NCBI GenBank assembly: GCA_025353305.1
Contig: JANXQX010000012.1
Coordinates: 1 to 39,604 of the forward strand
Direction: 5' to 3'
Source of the DNA: Holophagaceae bacterium
Lineage (GTDB): Bacteria > Acidobacteriota > Holophagae > Holophagales > Holophagaceae
DNA: 39,604 bases
Each line of letters starts with the position of its first letter. Within the stretch, counting starts at the first letter, position 1. The notes under the pieces are model-generated. The model was not told where the DNA came from. It saw only the letters and a program-made list of their open reading frames with translations, and ran no database searches. The translations under genes and the position numbers were made by a program. Shown in pieces: positions 31,903 to 39,604 of this stretch.

Positions 31903-32205
31903 TCAACCCTTCAATAGATTGATTTCATCCACCTGGACGTTGCCCTTCTTGCGATACAGGGCCACTACCAAAGCGAGTCCGACCGCCACTTCCGCCGCAG
32001 CAAAGCCCATCACCAGAAGCGCAAAGGCCTGGCCATGGACGGTGCCTGACAAGCGGGCGAAGGCGATCAGATTGAGATTGGCCGCGTTGAGCATGAGCTC
32101 CACGCACATCAGGATCACCAGCGCGTTGCGGCGGATGAGCACTCCCGCCACACCCACGGACCAGAGCAGGAAGGAAATCAGGAGTACCGCGTTCATCGAG
32201 ACCAT
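31903..32205 (-). CDS. nuoK: Complex I subunit K
   Basis: NuoK is a small membrane subunit with three helices that contains conserved glutamates of the proton path. The 100-residue length is standard. LMCVELMLNAANLNLIAF holds the first conserved Glu, and the FAAAEVAVGLALVVALYR segment holds the second. GGAG five bases before the ATG at 32205 supports the start. A second ATG three codons later is possible. Confidence 0.96.
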   Translation of the reverse strand: MVSMNAVLLISFLLWSVGVAGVLIRRNALVILMCVELMLNAANLNLIAFARLSGTVHGQAFALLVMGFAAAEVAVGLALVVALYRKKGNVQVDEINLLKG

Positions 32206-32213
32206 GTGCGCTC

Positions 32214-32762
32214 CTATACCCTTTCCGATTTCGCCAGCACGATGGCCCCGACGAGGGCCACCAGCAGGATCACCGAGAGAATTTCAAAAGGCAGGAGGAA
32301 GTTCGCGAACAGGCCGCGGCTCACGGCCTGCGCGTTGCCCAGGTTTTCCGTGGCGCCCACCAAGCCTGGCTGAAGCGTCAGTGCCTCCGGTGCGCTGGCG
32401 CCAAAGAGCGCGCCGCGAAACACACCCGCGAAGGCGAGCAGGCCCAGCCCGATGAGGGGAATCGCGAATTTCGTCTGGGTCTGAAAAATGCCCTTCTCCT
32501 GGTACTTGGTGAGCTCCACGAGCATCACGACAAAGAGGAAAAGCACCACGATGCCGCCCGCGTAGACCAGCAACTGCGCAATACCCAGGAACTCGGCCTG
32601 CAGCGACAGAAAGCAGCCCGCCACGCAGATCATCGAGAACAGGAACCCGATGACGCTGTGGACGGCGCTTCTGGAGAAGATGAGGACCCCGGCGCCACCC
32701 GCGGCCAATAAGCCGAAGATCACGAACATGTTCTGGCCTAGCTTGATGAGGAATTGTTCCAT
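32214..32762 (-). CDS. nuoJ: Complex I subunit J
   Basis: NuoJ is a five-helix membrane subunit next to the quinone site. The 182-residue product has the family segments AVHSVIGFLFSMICVAGCFLSLQAEFLGIAQLLVYAGGIVVLFLFVVMLVEL (in order, not as one motif: SVIGFLFSMI, LQAEFLGIAQLLVYAGGI and VLFLFVVML). The ATG at 32762 is preferred; the open frame continues upstream into nuoI but has no homology there and would overlap that gene by 300 bases. It follows nuoI after 38 bases. Confidence 0.95.
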   Translation of the reverse strand: MEQFLIKLGQNMFVIFGLLAAGGAGVLIFSRSAVHSVIGFLFSMICVAGCFLSLQAEFLGIAQLLVYAGGIVVLFLFVVMLVELTKYQEKGIFQTQTKFAIPLIGLGLLAFAGVFRGALFGASAPEALTLQPGLVGATENLGNAQAVSRGLFANFLLPFEILSVILLVALVGAIVLAKSERV

Positions 32763-32800
32763 GGCGGACCTTGAAAAAAATAATAAAGAAGGCAGAAGTC

Positions 32801-33310
32801 TTATTCCTCGCTGGCGACCGAGTAGTGGCTCACAGGCGTGGGGTCGAACATGTTCTGGAAGCCACCTTCCATCGCGTGGGAGAAATCCTCGCGATCGTAA
32901 GTGGCCAGCTCGAACTGGTGGTTCAGGATGATGGAGTCGAAGCCACAACTTTCCACGCAGAATTCGCAGAAGATGCAGCGTTCCATCTCGAAGTCGTAAC
33001 GGACCGGAAAGGGGGTTTTGCGGCCCTCTTTCTTGCCTTTCTCGATGGTGATGACCTGGGTGGGACAGATCTTCTCGCAAGCCATGCAGCATACGCATTT
33101 GACCTCGCCCTGCTCATCCTTGATCATCTGTAGCCGGCCGCGGAAGCGGGGCATCAGAATCGTGGGAACCTCGGGGTATTCAACCACGACATGGGTGCGC
33201 TTGAGGCCACGGTTGGCCTGACGCAGGACCTTGCCGAAATATTTCCCGGTGAGCTTCATGCCTCCGTAGATGTCGAAGGGGATCAGGGTGCGGAGCAGCG
33301 AAGATGCCAT
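32801..33310 (-). CDS. nuoI: Complex I subunit I, two [4Fe-4S] clusters
   Basis: NuoI carries clusters N6a and N6b and passes electrons to N2 in NuoB. The 169-residue protein has two CxxCxxCxxxC motifs. The first is Cys72, Cys75, Cys78 and Cys82 (followed by Pro) and the second is Cys112, Cys115, Cys118 and Cys122 (followed by Gly instead of Pro). In a complex without NuoEFG it is the first expected bound acceptor, so it is the likely docking site for an electron donor such as the ferredoxin domains of the NuoC fusion. Confidence 0.96.
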   Translation of the reverse strand: MASSLLRTLIPFDIYGGMKLTGKYFGKVLRQANRGLKRTHVVVEYPEVPTILMPRFRGRLQMIKDEQGEVKCVCCMACEKICPTQVITIEKGKKEGRKTPFPVRYDFEMERCIFCEFCVESCGFDSIILNHQFELATYDREDFSHAMEGGFQNMFDPTPVSHYSVASEE

Positions 33311-33318
33311 TGTCGACC

Positions 33319-34542
33319 TCAGGCGGCGTAGCGGAGCAAGGCCGCGATGACGAACATGACCAGGGTGTAGGGGATCAGGAATTTCCAGCCGACATTCATG
33401 AGCTGGTCATAGCGGTAGCGCGGCAACGTGGCACGCACCCACAGGAAAACGAAGAGCAGGGTGAATATTTTGAGCAGGAACCAGAGGATGCTGGGTGTGC
33501 AGCTCCAGGCCAGCAGTGCGTTAGGACTGTTCTGGAAAAAGTGGTTCCAGGTCGGCTGAAGACCGAATGGCAAGAGATAGTGCCCCCCCAGGAAGAACGC
33601 GCTGGCCAGGGCGGAAACAGTGATCATCGAGGCATATTCCGAGAGGAAGAAAAAGCTGAACTTCATGCCCGAGTATTCAGTGTGGAAGCCCGCCACCAGC
33701 TCGTTTTCGGCTTCGGCCAGATCGAAGGGCGTGCGGTTGGTTTCGGCGAACCCGCAGGTGGTGTAGACGAAAAAACCTACGAACATCAGTAACGTCCGGC
33801 CGATGCCCACCAGCCCATTGACTGGAACGTCCGTGGCCATGCGTGTGCTCATCTCGTTGAAGTTCAGGGAGCCGGTGAGTACTACCGGAACCAGAAGGCT
33901 GAGGGTCAGGGGCACTTCGTAGCTGACGATCTGGGCCGCGCTGCGCAGGCCCCCAAGCAGCGGGTATTTGGAGTTGGAGGCCCAGGCGCCCAACACGATG
34001 CCGTACACGCCCACGGAGGCCACACCCAGGATGAAGAGCAGCCCGACGTTGAGGTCCGTCAAGAACCCATTGAATGGAAGACCGCCCAGGAAAGGGAATT
34101 TCGCGGGGAAGTAGAACAACGCGCCGGGCGCGAAGCTGATGGCCGCGAACACGGTAAAAGCAGCGACCATCGCCAGCGCCGGGGACAACACGAAAACCGT
34201 CTTATCGGCGTCCACGGGGACGATGTCCTCCTTGGTGAGGAGTTTGAGGGCATCCGCTATGAACATCGGAAGACCCCGGAGGATCGAAAACACGGGCACC
34301 CTGCCCAGAAACCACATGAGGCCGTTCAAGCCACCCGTGAATGTCCGGGATTGGTGGGTCCGGCCCCGCTGCGCGCCCCATAGTCCGCCGGCCACCCGGG
34401 TGGCGCCCAGGCGCACCTGCACGTAGCCGATTACCTTGCGCTCGGCAAACGTGAGCAAGGGGACCAGCGTCATCACGAAGCCCATGACCACGACGATCTG
34501 CAACAGGGAAATGACCAGGTATTGAATTAATGTAGGCGTCAT
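33319..34542 (-). CDS. nuoH: Complex I subunit H
   Basis: NuoH is the membrane subunit that forms the quinone tunnel with NuoB and NuoD. The 407-residue protein has eight or nine helices and the family motifs AERKVIGYVQVRLGATRV, SYEVPLTLSLLVPVV and TNRTPFDLAEAENELVAGFHTEYSGMKF (the last region holds the conserved acidic residues; quoted as TNRTPFDLAEAE and ELVAGFHTEYSG). The ATG at 34542 has GAGGA seven bases upstream, overlapping the nuoD stop. It follows nuoD. Confidence 0.95.
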   Translation of the reverse strand: MTPTLIQYLVISLLQIVVVMGFVMTLVPLLTFAERKVIGYVQVRLGATRVAGGLWGAQRGRTHQSRTFTGGLNGLMWFLGRVPVFSILRGLPMFIADALKLLTKEDIVPVDADKTVFVLSPALAMVAAFTVFAAISFAPGALFYFPAKFPFLGGLPFNGFLTDLNVGLLFILGVASVGVYGIVLGAWASNSKYPLLGGLRSAAQIVSYEVPLTLSLLVPVVLTGSLNFNEMSTRMATDVPVNGLVGIGRTLLMFVGFFVYTTCGFAETNRTPFDLAEAENELVAGFHTEYSGMKFSFFFLSEYASMITVSALASAFFLGGHYLLPFGLQPTWNHFFQNSPNALLAWSCTPSILWFLLKIFTLLFVFLWVRATLPRYRYDQLMNVGWKFLIPYTLVMFVIAALLRYAA

Positions 34543-34552
34543 TGTCGGGTCC

Positions 34553-35653
34553 TCATCGATCCACCTCTCCGAGCACAACGTCCAGCGTTCCGATGGCGGC
34601 GATCACGTCCGCCAGCAGGCGGCCTACGACCATCTTGGACAGGGCCTGCAGATTGATGAACGAGGGTGCCCTGATGTGCATGCGGTAAGGATTCTGCCCC
34701 CCCTTTTCACCGACGAAGTAATAACCCAACTCGCCCTTGGGGGCCTCGATGGCATGGTAGACCTCGTTCACTTCAGACTTCAACACCTTGGGAAGCTTGG
34801 CCATCATCGGGCCTTCGGGCAGCCCGTCCAGGCACTGATTGATGATCCGATGGGCCTGGCGCATTTCTTCCAGGCGCACCAGGTAACGGGCGTAGGTGTC
34901 GCCGGCGGTCTGGGTAGGCACCTCGAAGTCCATCTCAGAGTAGGCCGCGTAGGGGAAGACCTTGCGGATGTCATAGGTCGAGCCCGCGGCCCGGAGCACG
35001 GGGCCGGTGACGCCCAGTGCGATGGCATCTTCCGCATTGAGCAGGGCCACGCCGATGGTGCGTTTTTTCCAGATGCGGTTTTCCGTGAGCAACGTCTCGT
35101 ATTCATCGATGCAATCCAAGAAGCGGGCCTGGAAAGCCCGGACCTGCTTCTCGAGCCCTGGCGGGATATCCTCCCGCAGGCCACCGATGCGAAAGGCCGT
35201 AGTGGTGAGCCGTGCACCACAGAAGGCCTCGAATATCGAAAGGATTTCCTCCCGTTCCCGAAAGGCGTACAGGAAGACCGTCATGGCCCCGATGTCGAGC
35301 GCGTGGGTGCCCAGCCACAGCAGGTGCGAGGTGATGCGGTTGAGTTCCGTAAGCATGGTGCGGATGTAGTGGGCGCGCCTAGGGACCGTGATGCCGAAAA
35401 GTTTTTCGACACCCTCGGCCCAGCCAAGGTTGTTGCTGACGGATGCCACGTAGTCCGTGCGGTCCGTCCAAACCTGCCCCTGAAAGAAAGTCTTGTTTTC
35501 GCAGATCTTTTCCACACCCCGGTGCAGGTAACCGATCATCGGCGTGCACCGGGTGATGGTCTCGCCATCCAGATGCAGCTTCACCCTGAGCACACCATGG
35601 GTAGATGGATGCTGCGGGCCCAAGTTGATTTCCATTTCCTCGGTTTTAAACAC
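34553..35653 (-). CDS. nuoD: Complex I subunit D (49 kDa)
   Basis: NuoD descends from the large subunit of NiFe hydrogenases and forms the quinone-binding cavity. The 366-residue protein begins with [23 protein letters not shown], the quinone-loop region, and has [32 protein letters not shown] and a C-terminal [20 protein letters not shown] end. A GTG at 35653 with AGGAG six bases upstream is preferred over the ATG at 35635. NuoC is a separate upstream gene here, so this is not the NuoCD fusion of enterobacteria. Confidence 0.96.
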   Translation of the reverse strand: MFKTEEMEINLGPQHPSTHGVLRVKLHLDGETITRCTPMIGYLHRGVEKICENKTFFQGQVWTDRTDYVASVSNNLGWAEGVEKLFGITVPRRAHYIRTMLTELNRITSHLLWLGTHALDIGAMTVFLYAFREREEILSIFEAFCGARLTTTAFRIGGLREDIPPGLEKQVRAFQARFLDCIDEYETLLTENRIWKKRTIGVALLNAEDAIALGVTGPVLRAAGSTYDIRKVFPYAAYSEMDFEVPTQTAGDTYARYLVRLEEMRQAHRIINQCLDGLPEGPMMAKLPKVLKSEVNEVYHAIEAPKGELGYYFVGEKGGQNPYRMHIRAPSFINLQALSKMVVGRLLADVIAAIGTLDVVLGEVDR

Positions 35654-35678
35654 CAGGAACTCCTAATACGCGTTTGCT

Positions 35679-37364
35679 TCAGTCTGCCTTCGGGATTTTG
35701 AGGTTGATGCCCATGTTTCCTGCCTTTTCCAGGGCCATCCGCATGAGGACCCCGGAACGGTCTTCACGGAAATCAATGTCCCGCTGGCCCCAGCCGAGGG
35801 TGGGATATTCCTTGCGCAGGGGGTAGCCTTCCCAGTCCTCCGGGCAGAGAATGCGCGTCATGTCCGGATGGCCGCTGAACCGGATGCCGAACATGTCGTA
35901 GATCTCCCGTTCCATCCAATTGGCTGAGGGATAGATCTCGACGGCGCTCTCCAGCTCCTGCCCTTCCTTGACCAGCACCCGGATGCGAAGGCGCTTGCGG
36001 CGGCTGATGGATGTGAGTTGGTAGACGACCGAAAACGCGAACCCTTCAGCCGCTGGATAGTGGGTTGCGGTCTGATCCGCGAGCATTTCATACCGCAGCG
36101 AGGCGTCGCCTTTGCAGAACATGAGGGTCTCGATCAGGCCATCCGGGTGCACCTGCAAGGTCAGCTCACCGCTCTGCTCGAAGGCCTGGGATACTTTCCC
36201 ATCCAGCAGATCCATGAGGTGGAGCAGATCCGGGTCCATGGCCTCGGTAGGCACAGGGATTTCCAGGTCATTTTCATTCTTTTTCGGAAGCGCTTTCACG
36301 GGTGGTTTAGGGGCATCCTTCCCCTCCGCCAGGGCTTTGGCTTTGGTGGTTTCAAAATCCGCCTGTTGCTTGGCCCATTTGGCCTCGTCGGCGGCTGCGG
36401 CGGCCTTCTGCTCTTCCTGGTAGGTGTGCAGGCTGGGCAGGGGAACCGTCTTCGGCATCACCACCTGGCGATTCGGAGCGGCCTTGTAGTCGAAGACATA
36501 GGGGCCGGCGGCCATTTCAGCGTCCGGCGCACCGTGGGGTTCGGCTTCCACCGCCGGAGCATGGCCGAGCACCTCGTACTTGATGACATCCACGGGGCAG
36601 TTCTGGGCGGCCGTGATGATGCTGGCGATGAGGCGCTCGCCATCGGAAGGATAAAGGCCATTTTTCTCGATTCGGTTCTCAGATTCCTTGCCATCCACCC
36701 GGACGGCGGCTTTGATCGTGCAGGTGGTCTCGGTGACATGGAACACTTCGGGACTGTCGGCCTCACAAGCGTTGCAGACGATGCAGCCTTCCTCGATCCA
36801 GACCCTGGTGACGCGGGGCTTGGCCGTGTCAGTGGCGGGTGGCGCGACCGGAGGCAATGAAACAGCGCCAGCGACTGACGGTACAACGGGACTCACAGGC
36901 GCAGCTGTAGCCAGAGCCACCGCCTCCACCGCGACGGCGCTGAGGTTTGCCGTCGTCCCAAGGGCCGCATCAACTGCATCTTCGATATCGGAATCAACAA
37001 CAGGAGACGCATCAGGCACTGCTTCAGGCACAGCAGCGACATGAGTTGGTACCGACGCAGCGACTGGGGCGGCTGGAACGATAAGGGCGGGTGCCGGTGC
37101 TGCCACGCTGGCCACCTGATCGAACTTGATCACTTCCACGGGACAGCTGGCTGCGGCCGCAACGATGGCATCTTCAAGGCTCGTCTGCAGATCCGTCTTC
37201 AGTTCAGCCCTCTCGTCGCGGTTCTCGTTTTCCTTGCCGTCCTGGCGGGCGTCGCCCTTGATGTGGCAGCTGTCCTCGGTGACGTGGAAGACGTCCGGGC
37301 ACTCTGCCTCGCACGCATTGCAAACGATGCAGCCCTCTTCGATCCAGACCTTCGTGATAGCCAT
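35679..37364 (-). CDS. nuoC: NuoC with two N-terminal ferredoxin domains
   Basis: The 561-residue protein has three units. Fd1 (residues 1-84) has Cys12, Cys15, Cys18 and the distal Cys74 in SCPVEVIKF, the four ligands of a single [4Fe-4S] cluster; Cys22 is an extra. A 100-residue Ala/Pro/Val-rich linker follows. Fd2 (184-264) is a near-duplicate, with Cys194, Cys197, Cys200 and Cys256; Ser204 replaces the extra Cys. A second linker (265-370) has a Lys/Ala/Glu-rich helix. Residues 375-561 are NuoC, with MEREIYDMFGIRFSGHPDM. Typical NuoC is about 160-220 residues. The fusion lies between nuoB and nuoD, as NuoC should. A GGAGGGG nine bases upstream supports the ATG. Electron-entry use is inferred. 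Confidence 0.96.
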   Translation of the reverse strand: MAITKVWIEEGCIVCNACEAECPDVFHVTEDSCHIKGDARQDGKENENRDERAELKTDLQTSLEDAIVAAAASCPVEVIKFDQVASVAAPAPALIVPAAPVAASVPTHVAAVPEAVPDASPVVDSDIEDAVDAALGTTANLSAVAVEAVALATAAPVSPVVPSVAGAVSLPPVAPPATDTAKPRVTRVWIEEGCIVCNACEADSPEVFHVTETTCTIKAAVRVDGKESENRIEKNGLYPSDGERLIASIITAAQNCPVDVIKYEVLGHAPAVEAEPHGAPDAEMAAGPYVFDYKAAPNRQVVMPKTVPLPSLHTYQEEQKAAAAADEAKWAKQQADFETTKAKALAEGKDAPKPPVKALPKKNENDLEIPVPTEAMDPDLLHLMDLLDGKVSQAFEQSGELTLQVHPDGLIETLMFCKGDASLRYEMLADQTATHYPAAEGFAFSVVYQLTSISRRKRLRIRVLVKEGQELESAVEIYPSANWMEREIYDMFGIRFSGHPDMTRILCPEDWEGYPLRKEYPTLGWGQRDIDFREDRSGVLMRMALEKAGNMGINLKIPKAD

Positions 37365-37393
37365 GTCTCTTTTCCCCTCCGGAGGCCTGCGGC

Positions 37394-37912
37394 CTAACTC
37401 ACCGATTCAAAGATCTCGGCGTATTTATCGGCCATGGAGCTTGTCATGATCTTGTCCTGGAGCTTCAGGAACCCGTAGATCAGGCCCTCGGGCCGGGGCG
37501 GGCAGCCGGGTATGAAGACATCCACGGGCACAATCTTGTCCACGCCCTGGATCGTGTGATAGCTGTCGAACGGGCCGCCCGCCGTGGCGCACGAGCCCAT
37601 GGCGATGACCCACTTGGGCTCGGGCATCTGGTCGTAGAGCTTCTTGATCACCGGCGCCATTTTGTAGGTCACGGTGCCCGCCACGATCATCAGGTCACTC
37701 TGGCGGGGCGTGGCCCGGAAGATGCCGGCGCCGAAGCGGTCGAAGTCGAACTTGGAAGCACCGGCGGCCATCATCTCGATGGCGCAGCAGGCCAAGCCGA
37801 AGGACATGGGCCAAACGCTGGTGGCGCGTGCCCAATTGATCACTCTTTCGACTTTGGTGGTGATGAGGATGTGCTCGAGGACATCTGGCCCGTTCATCCC
37901 ATTCATTCCCAT
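37394..37912 (-). CDS. nuoB: Complex I subunit B, cluster N2
   Basis: NuoB holds N2, the last Fe-S cluster, which reduces quinone. The 172-residue protein has the ligands Cys42 and Cys43 (ACCAIEM), Cys108 (GSCA) and Cys137 (GCPPRPE), all intact. [20 protein letters not shown] is the family hallmark region. GGAG lies seven bases before the ATG, and the gene overlaps nuoA by ten bases. Confidence 0.97.
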   Translation of the reverse strand: MGMNGMNGPDVLEHILITTKVERVINWARATSVWPMSFGLACCAIEMMAAGASKFDFDRFGAGIFRATPRQSDLMIVAGTVTYKMAPVIKKLYDQMPEPKWVIAMGSCATAGGPFDSYHTIQGVDKIVPVDVFIPGCPPRPEGLIYGFLKLQDKIMTSSMADKYAEIFESVS

Positions 37913-38256
37913 GTGAGAGCTCCTTTGGCCCAGATGTACCCATAACCGAATAACAGCAGGAACAGGAAGAACAGCATCTCGACAAGTCCGAACAGAGCCA
38001 GTTCTTTGATCTGGATGGCCCAGGGCATCAGGAAAACTGTTTCCACGTCAAAAATCAGGAACATCACTGCAACCATGTAATAACGCACCGAAAATTTTTC
38101 CCGGGCCCCGGTGATGGGTGTGATGCCGCATTCATAGACCATGTACTTGTTCGCATTGGGTGCCTTGGGCCGGAGCATGCGGGCTAGACCCCAGACTATG
38201 GGCGGTGTCGCCATAGAAATGAGCAGAAGTAACAGAATCGGGGCATAGCCTCGCAT
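37903..38256 (-). CDS. nuoA: Complex I subunit A
   Basis: NuoA is a three-helix membrane subunit near the quinone site. The 117-residue protein has the family segments [40 protein letters not shown] (marked by YECGI and [12 protein letters not shown]). GGAG five bases before the ATG supports the start. It is the first gene of the nuo-atp operon. I could not find a convincing -35/-10 pair in the 75 bases upstream. Confidence 0.96.
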   Translation of the reverse strand: MRGYAPILLLLLISMATPPIVWGLARMLRPKAPNANKYMVYECGITPITGAREKFSVRYYMVAVMFLIFDVETVFLMPWAIQIKELALFGLVEMLFFLFLLLFGYGYIWAKGALTWE

Positions 38257-38328
38257 GTGGACTCCGTGGCCAAATTAGCCGTTGCAACAATCCAATCTTG
38301 TATTTTTCATGATGCACCGGCATAGAGG

Positions 38329-38383
38329 CTCCAGCTTTGCGAGCGTAGTGAGCAAGAGAGCGCACTGCGCTTGATAGCTGGAG
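38329..38383. repeat. Large two-step inverted repeat
   Basis: CTCCAGCT at 38329-38336 pairs with AGCTGGAG at 38376-38383, and inside it AGCGTAGTG at 38342-38350 pairs with CACTGCGCT at 38363-38371 with one T-G wobble on the plus-strand transcript. The loop is 12 bases. The structure would form a stem of eight plus nine pairs. Confidence 0.7.
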
Positions 38384-38433
38384 GGGCCCTAACGAACTAA
38401 CCAGAAAAGCACTGGTCAGTTCGCAATGGCCCC
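38383..38433. repeat. Second large inverted repeat, three paired blocks
   Basis: GGGGCC (38383-38388), CGAACT (38393-38398) and CCAG (38401-38404) pair in order with GGCCCC (38428-38433), AGTTCG (38418-38423) and CTGG (38412-38415). The internal loops are of matching size (four and two bases) and the central loop is seven bases. It shares a base with the preceding inverted repeat. Confidence 0.75.
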
Positions 38434-38560
38434 TAATTCTGCGGCTTAAGCCCGGCGCGGGTCAACGACAGAATCCGACCCCCTGGCTCCATTGTGATCT
38501 TCGGCATGAAAAAACAGTGTGCGGTGAAGCCTTCTCACCGAAGACGGCATACCATATCTC

Positions 38561-39604
38561 ATGGCCGCAACCGATCCTACCCTCCCCCACGAAGAAAAGA
38601 CGCTGGTCCTGGAGATGCCCGATAAGGGCGACAAAACCCTGGCTGGCGATCTGACCCAAACGGATATGAGGCCTGAGCGCCTCCTTTATCCATCCTTGGA
38701 TCTCACCAAGGAGCCAGTGGATTTCGCGCTCTTCCAGGCGATTTCCCTGGACACCATGATCAAGCACCACTTCGTACCGGTGCAGGAGCGGGATGGCGTC
38801 CTTTGGCTGGCCATGGCGGATCCATTGGACGTGGTTACCCAGGACGTGCTGCGCATGCAACTCAAGCGCCCCTTGAAATTCGCAGGTGCCCCCCAGTCCC
38901 AGATCCAGGAAGTGCTCAAGAAATCGGAAAGCGGGCAGAAGGCCCTGGATGAGGTGGGCGAGGCACTGAAGGTCCAGGTGCTCAGCGCTGAAGATGTGGA
39001 CGACGAAGCTCTTGATCTGGAGCGGTTGACCGACAAGGACGAGGCTCCCATCGTCAAGCTGGTGGATACCACCATCTTCAATGCCTTGCAGCGGCGCACT
39101 TCGGACATCCACCTGGAGACCACCGCTGCTGGTTTTCTCATCAAATATCGCATTGACGGCAGCCTCTATCCTGCGGCTGATCCCATCGATAAGCGGTTTG
39201 CTTCCGCCATCATCAGCCGCGTCAAGGTCATGAGCGAACTGGACATCGCCGAAAAGCGCAAGCCCCAGGACGGCCGCTTCAAGCTGAAGGTGCGCGGACG
39301 CGCCATCGACTTCCGCGTGAGCATCATGCCCACGATCCACGGCGAGGACGCGGTCATCCGAATTCTCGACAAGGAAAACCTGAGCGAGGAATTCAAGACG
39401 CTAAATCTGGACATCCTGGGCTTTTCCCAGCATGAGCTGGTGAAGCTGCGGCGCTTCTCGCGCGAACCCTACGGCATGTTCCTGGTGACCGGCCCGACCG
39501 GGTCAGGAAAAACCACAACGCTGTACGCCATCCTGAGTGAAATCCGCTCTCCTGAAGACAAGTTGGTGACCATCGAGGACCCGGTCGAATACCAGCTCGA
39601 AGGC
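38561..39604 (+). CDS. pilB: Type IV pilus assembly ATPase PilB, N-terminal part
   Basis: The gene runs off the right edge; 348 codons are present. PilB/GspE ATPases power pilus extension or type II secretion from the cytoplasmic face. The N-terminal MshEN-type domain (about residues 45-130) is followed by the core with RRTSDIHLE, YRIDGSLYP, ISRVKVMSELDIAEKRKPQDGRF, then Walker A GPTGSGKTTTLY and the acidic-box segment TIEDPVEYQLEG at the edge. An in-frame stop at 38525 limits the start to the ATG at 38561, although no strong ribosome-binding site is seen. An NtrC-type regulator and a prepilin-like gene lie 22 kb away. Confidence 0.95.
   Translation, partial: MAATDPTLPHEEKTLVLEMPDKGDKTLAGDLTQTDMRPERLLYPSLDLTKEPVDFALFQAISLDTMIKHHFVPVQERDGVLWLAMADPLDVVTQDVLRMQLKRPLKFAGAPQSQIQEVLKKSESGQKALDEVGEALKVQVLSAEDVDDEALDLERLTDKDEAPIVKLVDTTIFNALQRRTSDIHLETTAAGFLIKYRIDGSLYPAADPIDKRFASAIISRVKVMSELDIAEKRKPQDGRFKLKVRGRAIDFRVSIMPTIHGEDAVIRILDKENLSEEFKTLNLDILGFSQHELVKLRRFSREPYGMFLVTGPTGSGKTTTLYAILSEIRSPEDKLVTIEDPVEYQLEG

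Larger units (their letters stand above)
38257..38560. other. 304-base intergenic region between nuoA and pilB
   Basis: This gap separates two divergent genes. It holds two adjacent inverted repeats (38329-38383 and 38383-38433), described separately, and a small GTTGCAAC palindrome at 38281-38288. Neither gene shows a clear sigma-70 promoter by eye. No open frame of interest lies here. Confidence 0.6.

Noticed and set aside
32763..33098. An N-terminal extension of nuoJ
   Set aside because: The extra 112 residues lie over nuoI and are not like any membrane subunit; the ATG at 32762 matches the family start.
36573..36815. The second ferredoxin domain as a broken, cluster-free copy because one Cys is Ser204
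   Set aside because: The four ligands expected for a monocluster ferredoxin (CxxCxxC and distal CP) are all present.
34553..37364. A NuoCD fusion as in enterobacteria
   Set aside because: nuoC ends at 35679 and nuoD starts at 35653 with its own ribosome-binding site; the genes are separate.
38257..38330. A promoter for the nuo operon
   Set aside because: TACAAG and CTAATT were considered as -10 elements, but neither has a -35 match at the right distance.
1..39604. CRISPR arrays, tRNA or rRNA genes, insertion sequences and prophage genes
   Set aside because: No regularly spaced repeats, cloverleaf sequences, transposase or phage proteins were found.

Overview
The window is GC-rich bacterial chromosome with dense, mostly operonic genes. 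The gene mix suggests an acidobacterium, possibly of the Holophaga/Geothrix type: a Tricorn-like S41 peptidase, type IV pilus genes, an NADH-module-free complex I, DUF6165 beside LPS glycosyltransferases, and several SpoIIE-type phosphatases. That placement is inference from gene content; no rRNA, tRNA, CRISPR array, insertion sequence or phage gene is visible.

Layout. (1) 1-5636: the end of a PLP-dependent amino-acid decarboxylase, a secreted Tricorn-type protease (minus strand) and xseA. (2) 5637-9240: fabG with a co-transcribed membrane sensor phosphatase on the minus strand, then a divergent two-domain VOC protein. (3) 9250-11820: an exported hypothetical protein, an exported alpha/beta hydrolase, and a two-gene unit of XRE regulator plus small membrane protein with its own strong promoter. 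(4) 11935-16868 (minus): an NtrC-type regulator, a prepilin-like protein, then yceD-rpmF-plsX-fabD. (5) 16933-19378: two glycosyltransferases (GT4, GT9) and a convergent DUF6165 gene. (6) 19559-21500: a DUF1573 exported protein and an EamA transporter. (7) 21594-24315 (minus): a signalling operon made of a divergent RelA/SpoT-like protein, a STAS antagonist and a receiver-PP2C phosphatase. (8) 24342-38256 (minus): a run of about 14 kb, nuoA-B-[Fd-Fd-nuoC]-D-H-I-J-K-L-M-N followed by atpZ-atpI-atpB-atpE and closed by a clear intrinsic terminator. (9) 38257-38560: a structured 304-base intergenic region. (10) 38561-end: the 5' part of pilB.

The most notable system is region 8. Complex I here has the eleven core membrane and Q-module subunits but no nuoE, nuoF or nuoG, so no NADH-binding module is encoded. 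Its NuoC carries two N-terminal monocluster ferredoxin domains, near-duplicates of each other, on a long Ala/Pro/Val-rich tether. The natural hypothesis is a built-in, swinging electron-entry arm that feeds NuoB/NuoI from a donor other than NADH. The genes run on with 26 bases of spacing into the Fo genes a and c and two accessory Fo genes, so proton pumping and proton use appear to be co-transcribed, with F1 encoded elsewhere.

Secondary points of interest are the RelA/SpoT-like protein linked to a partner-switch pair, a His-rich loop in NuoL, overlapping palindromes on the promoter of the XRE gene, a 13-base AT-rich near-palindrome found three times inside unrelated genes in the first 5.1 kb, and four structured intergenic repeat-like elements.
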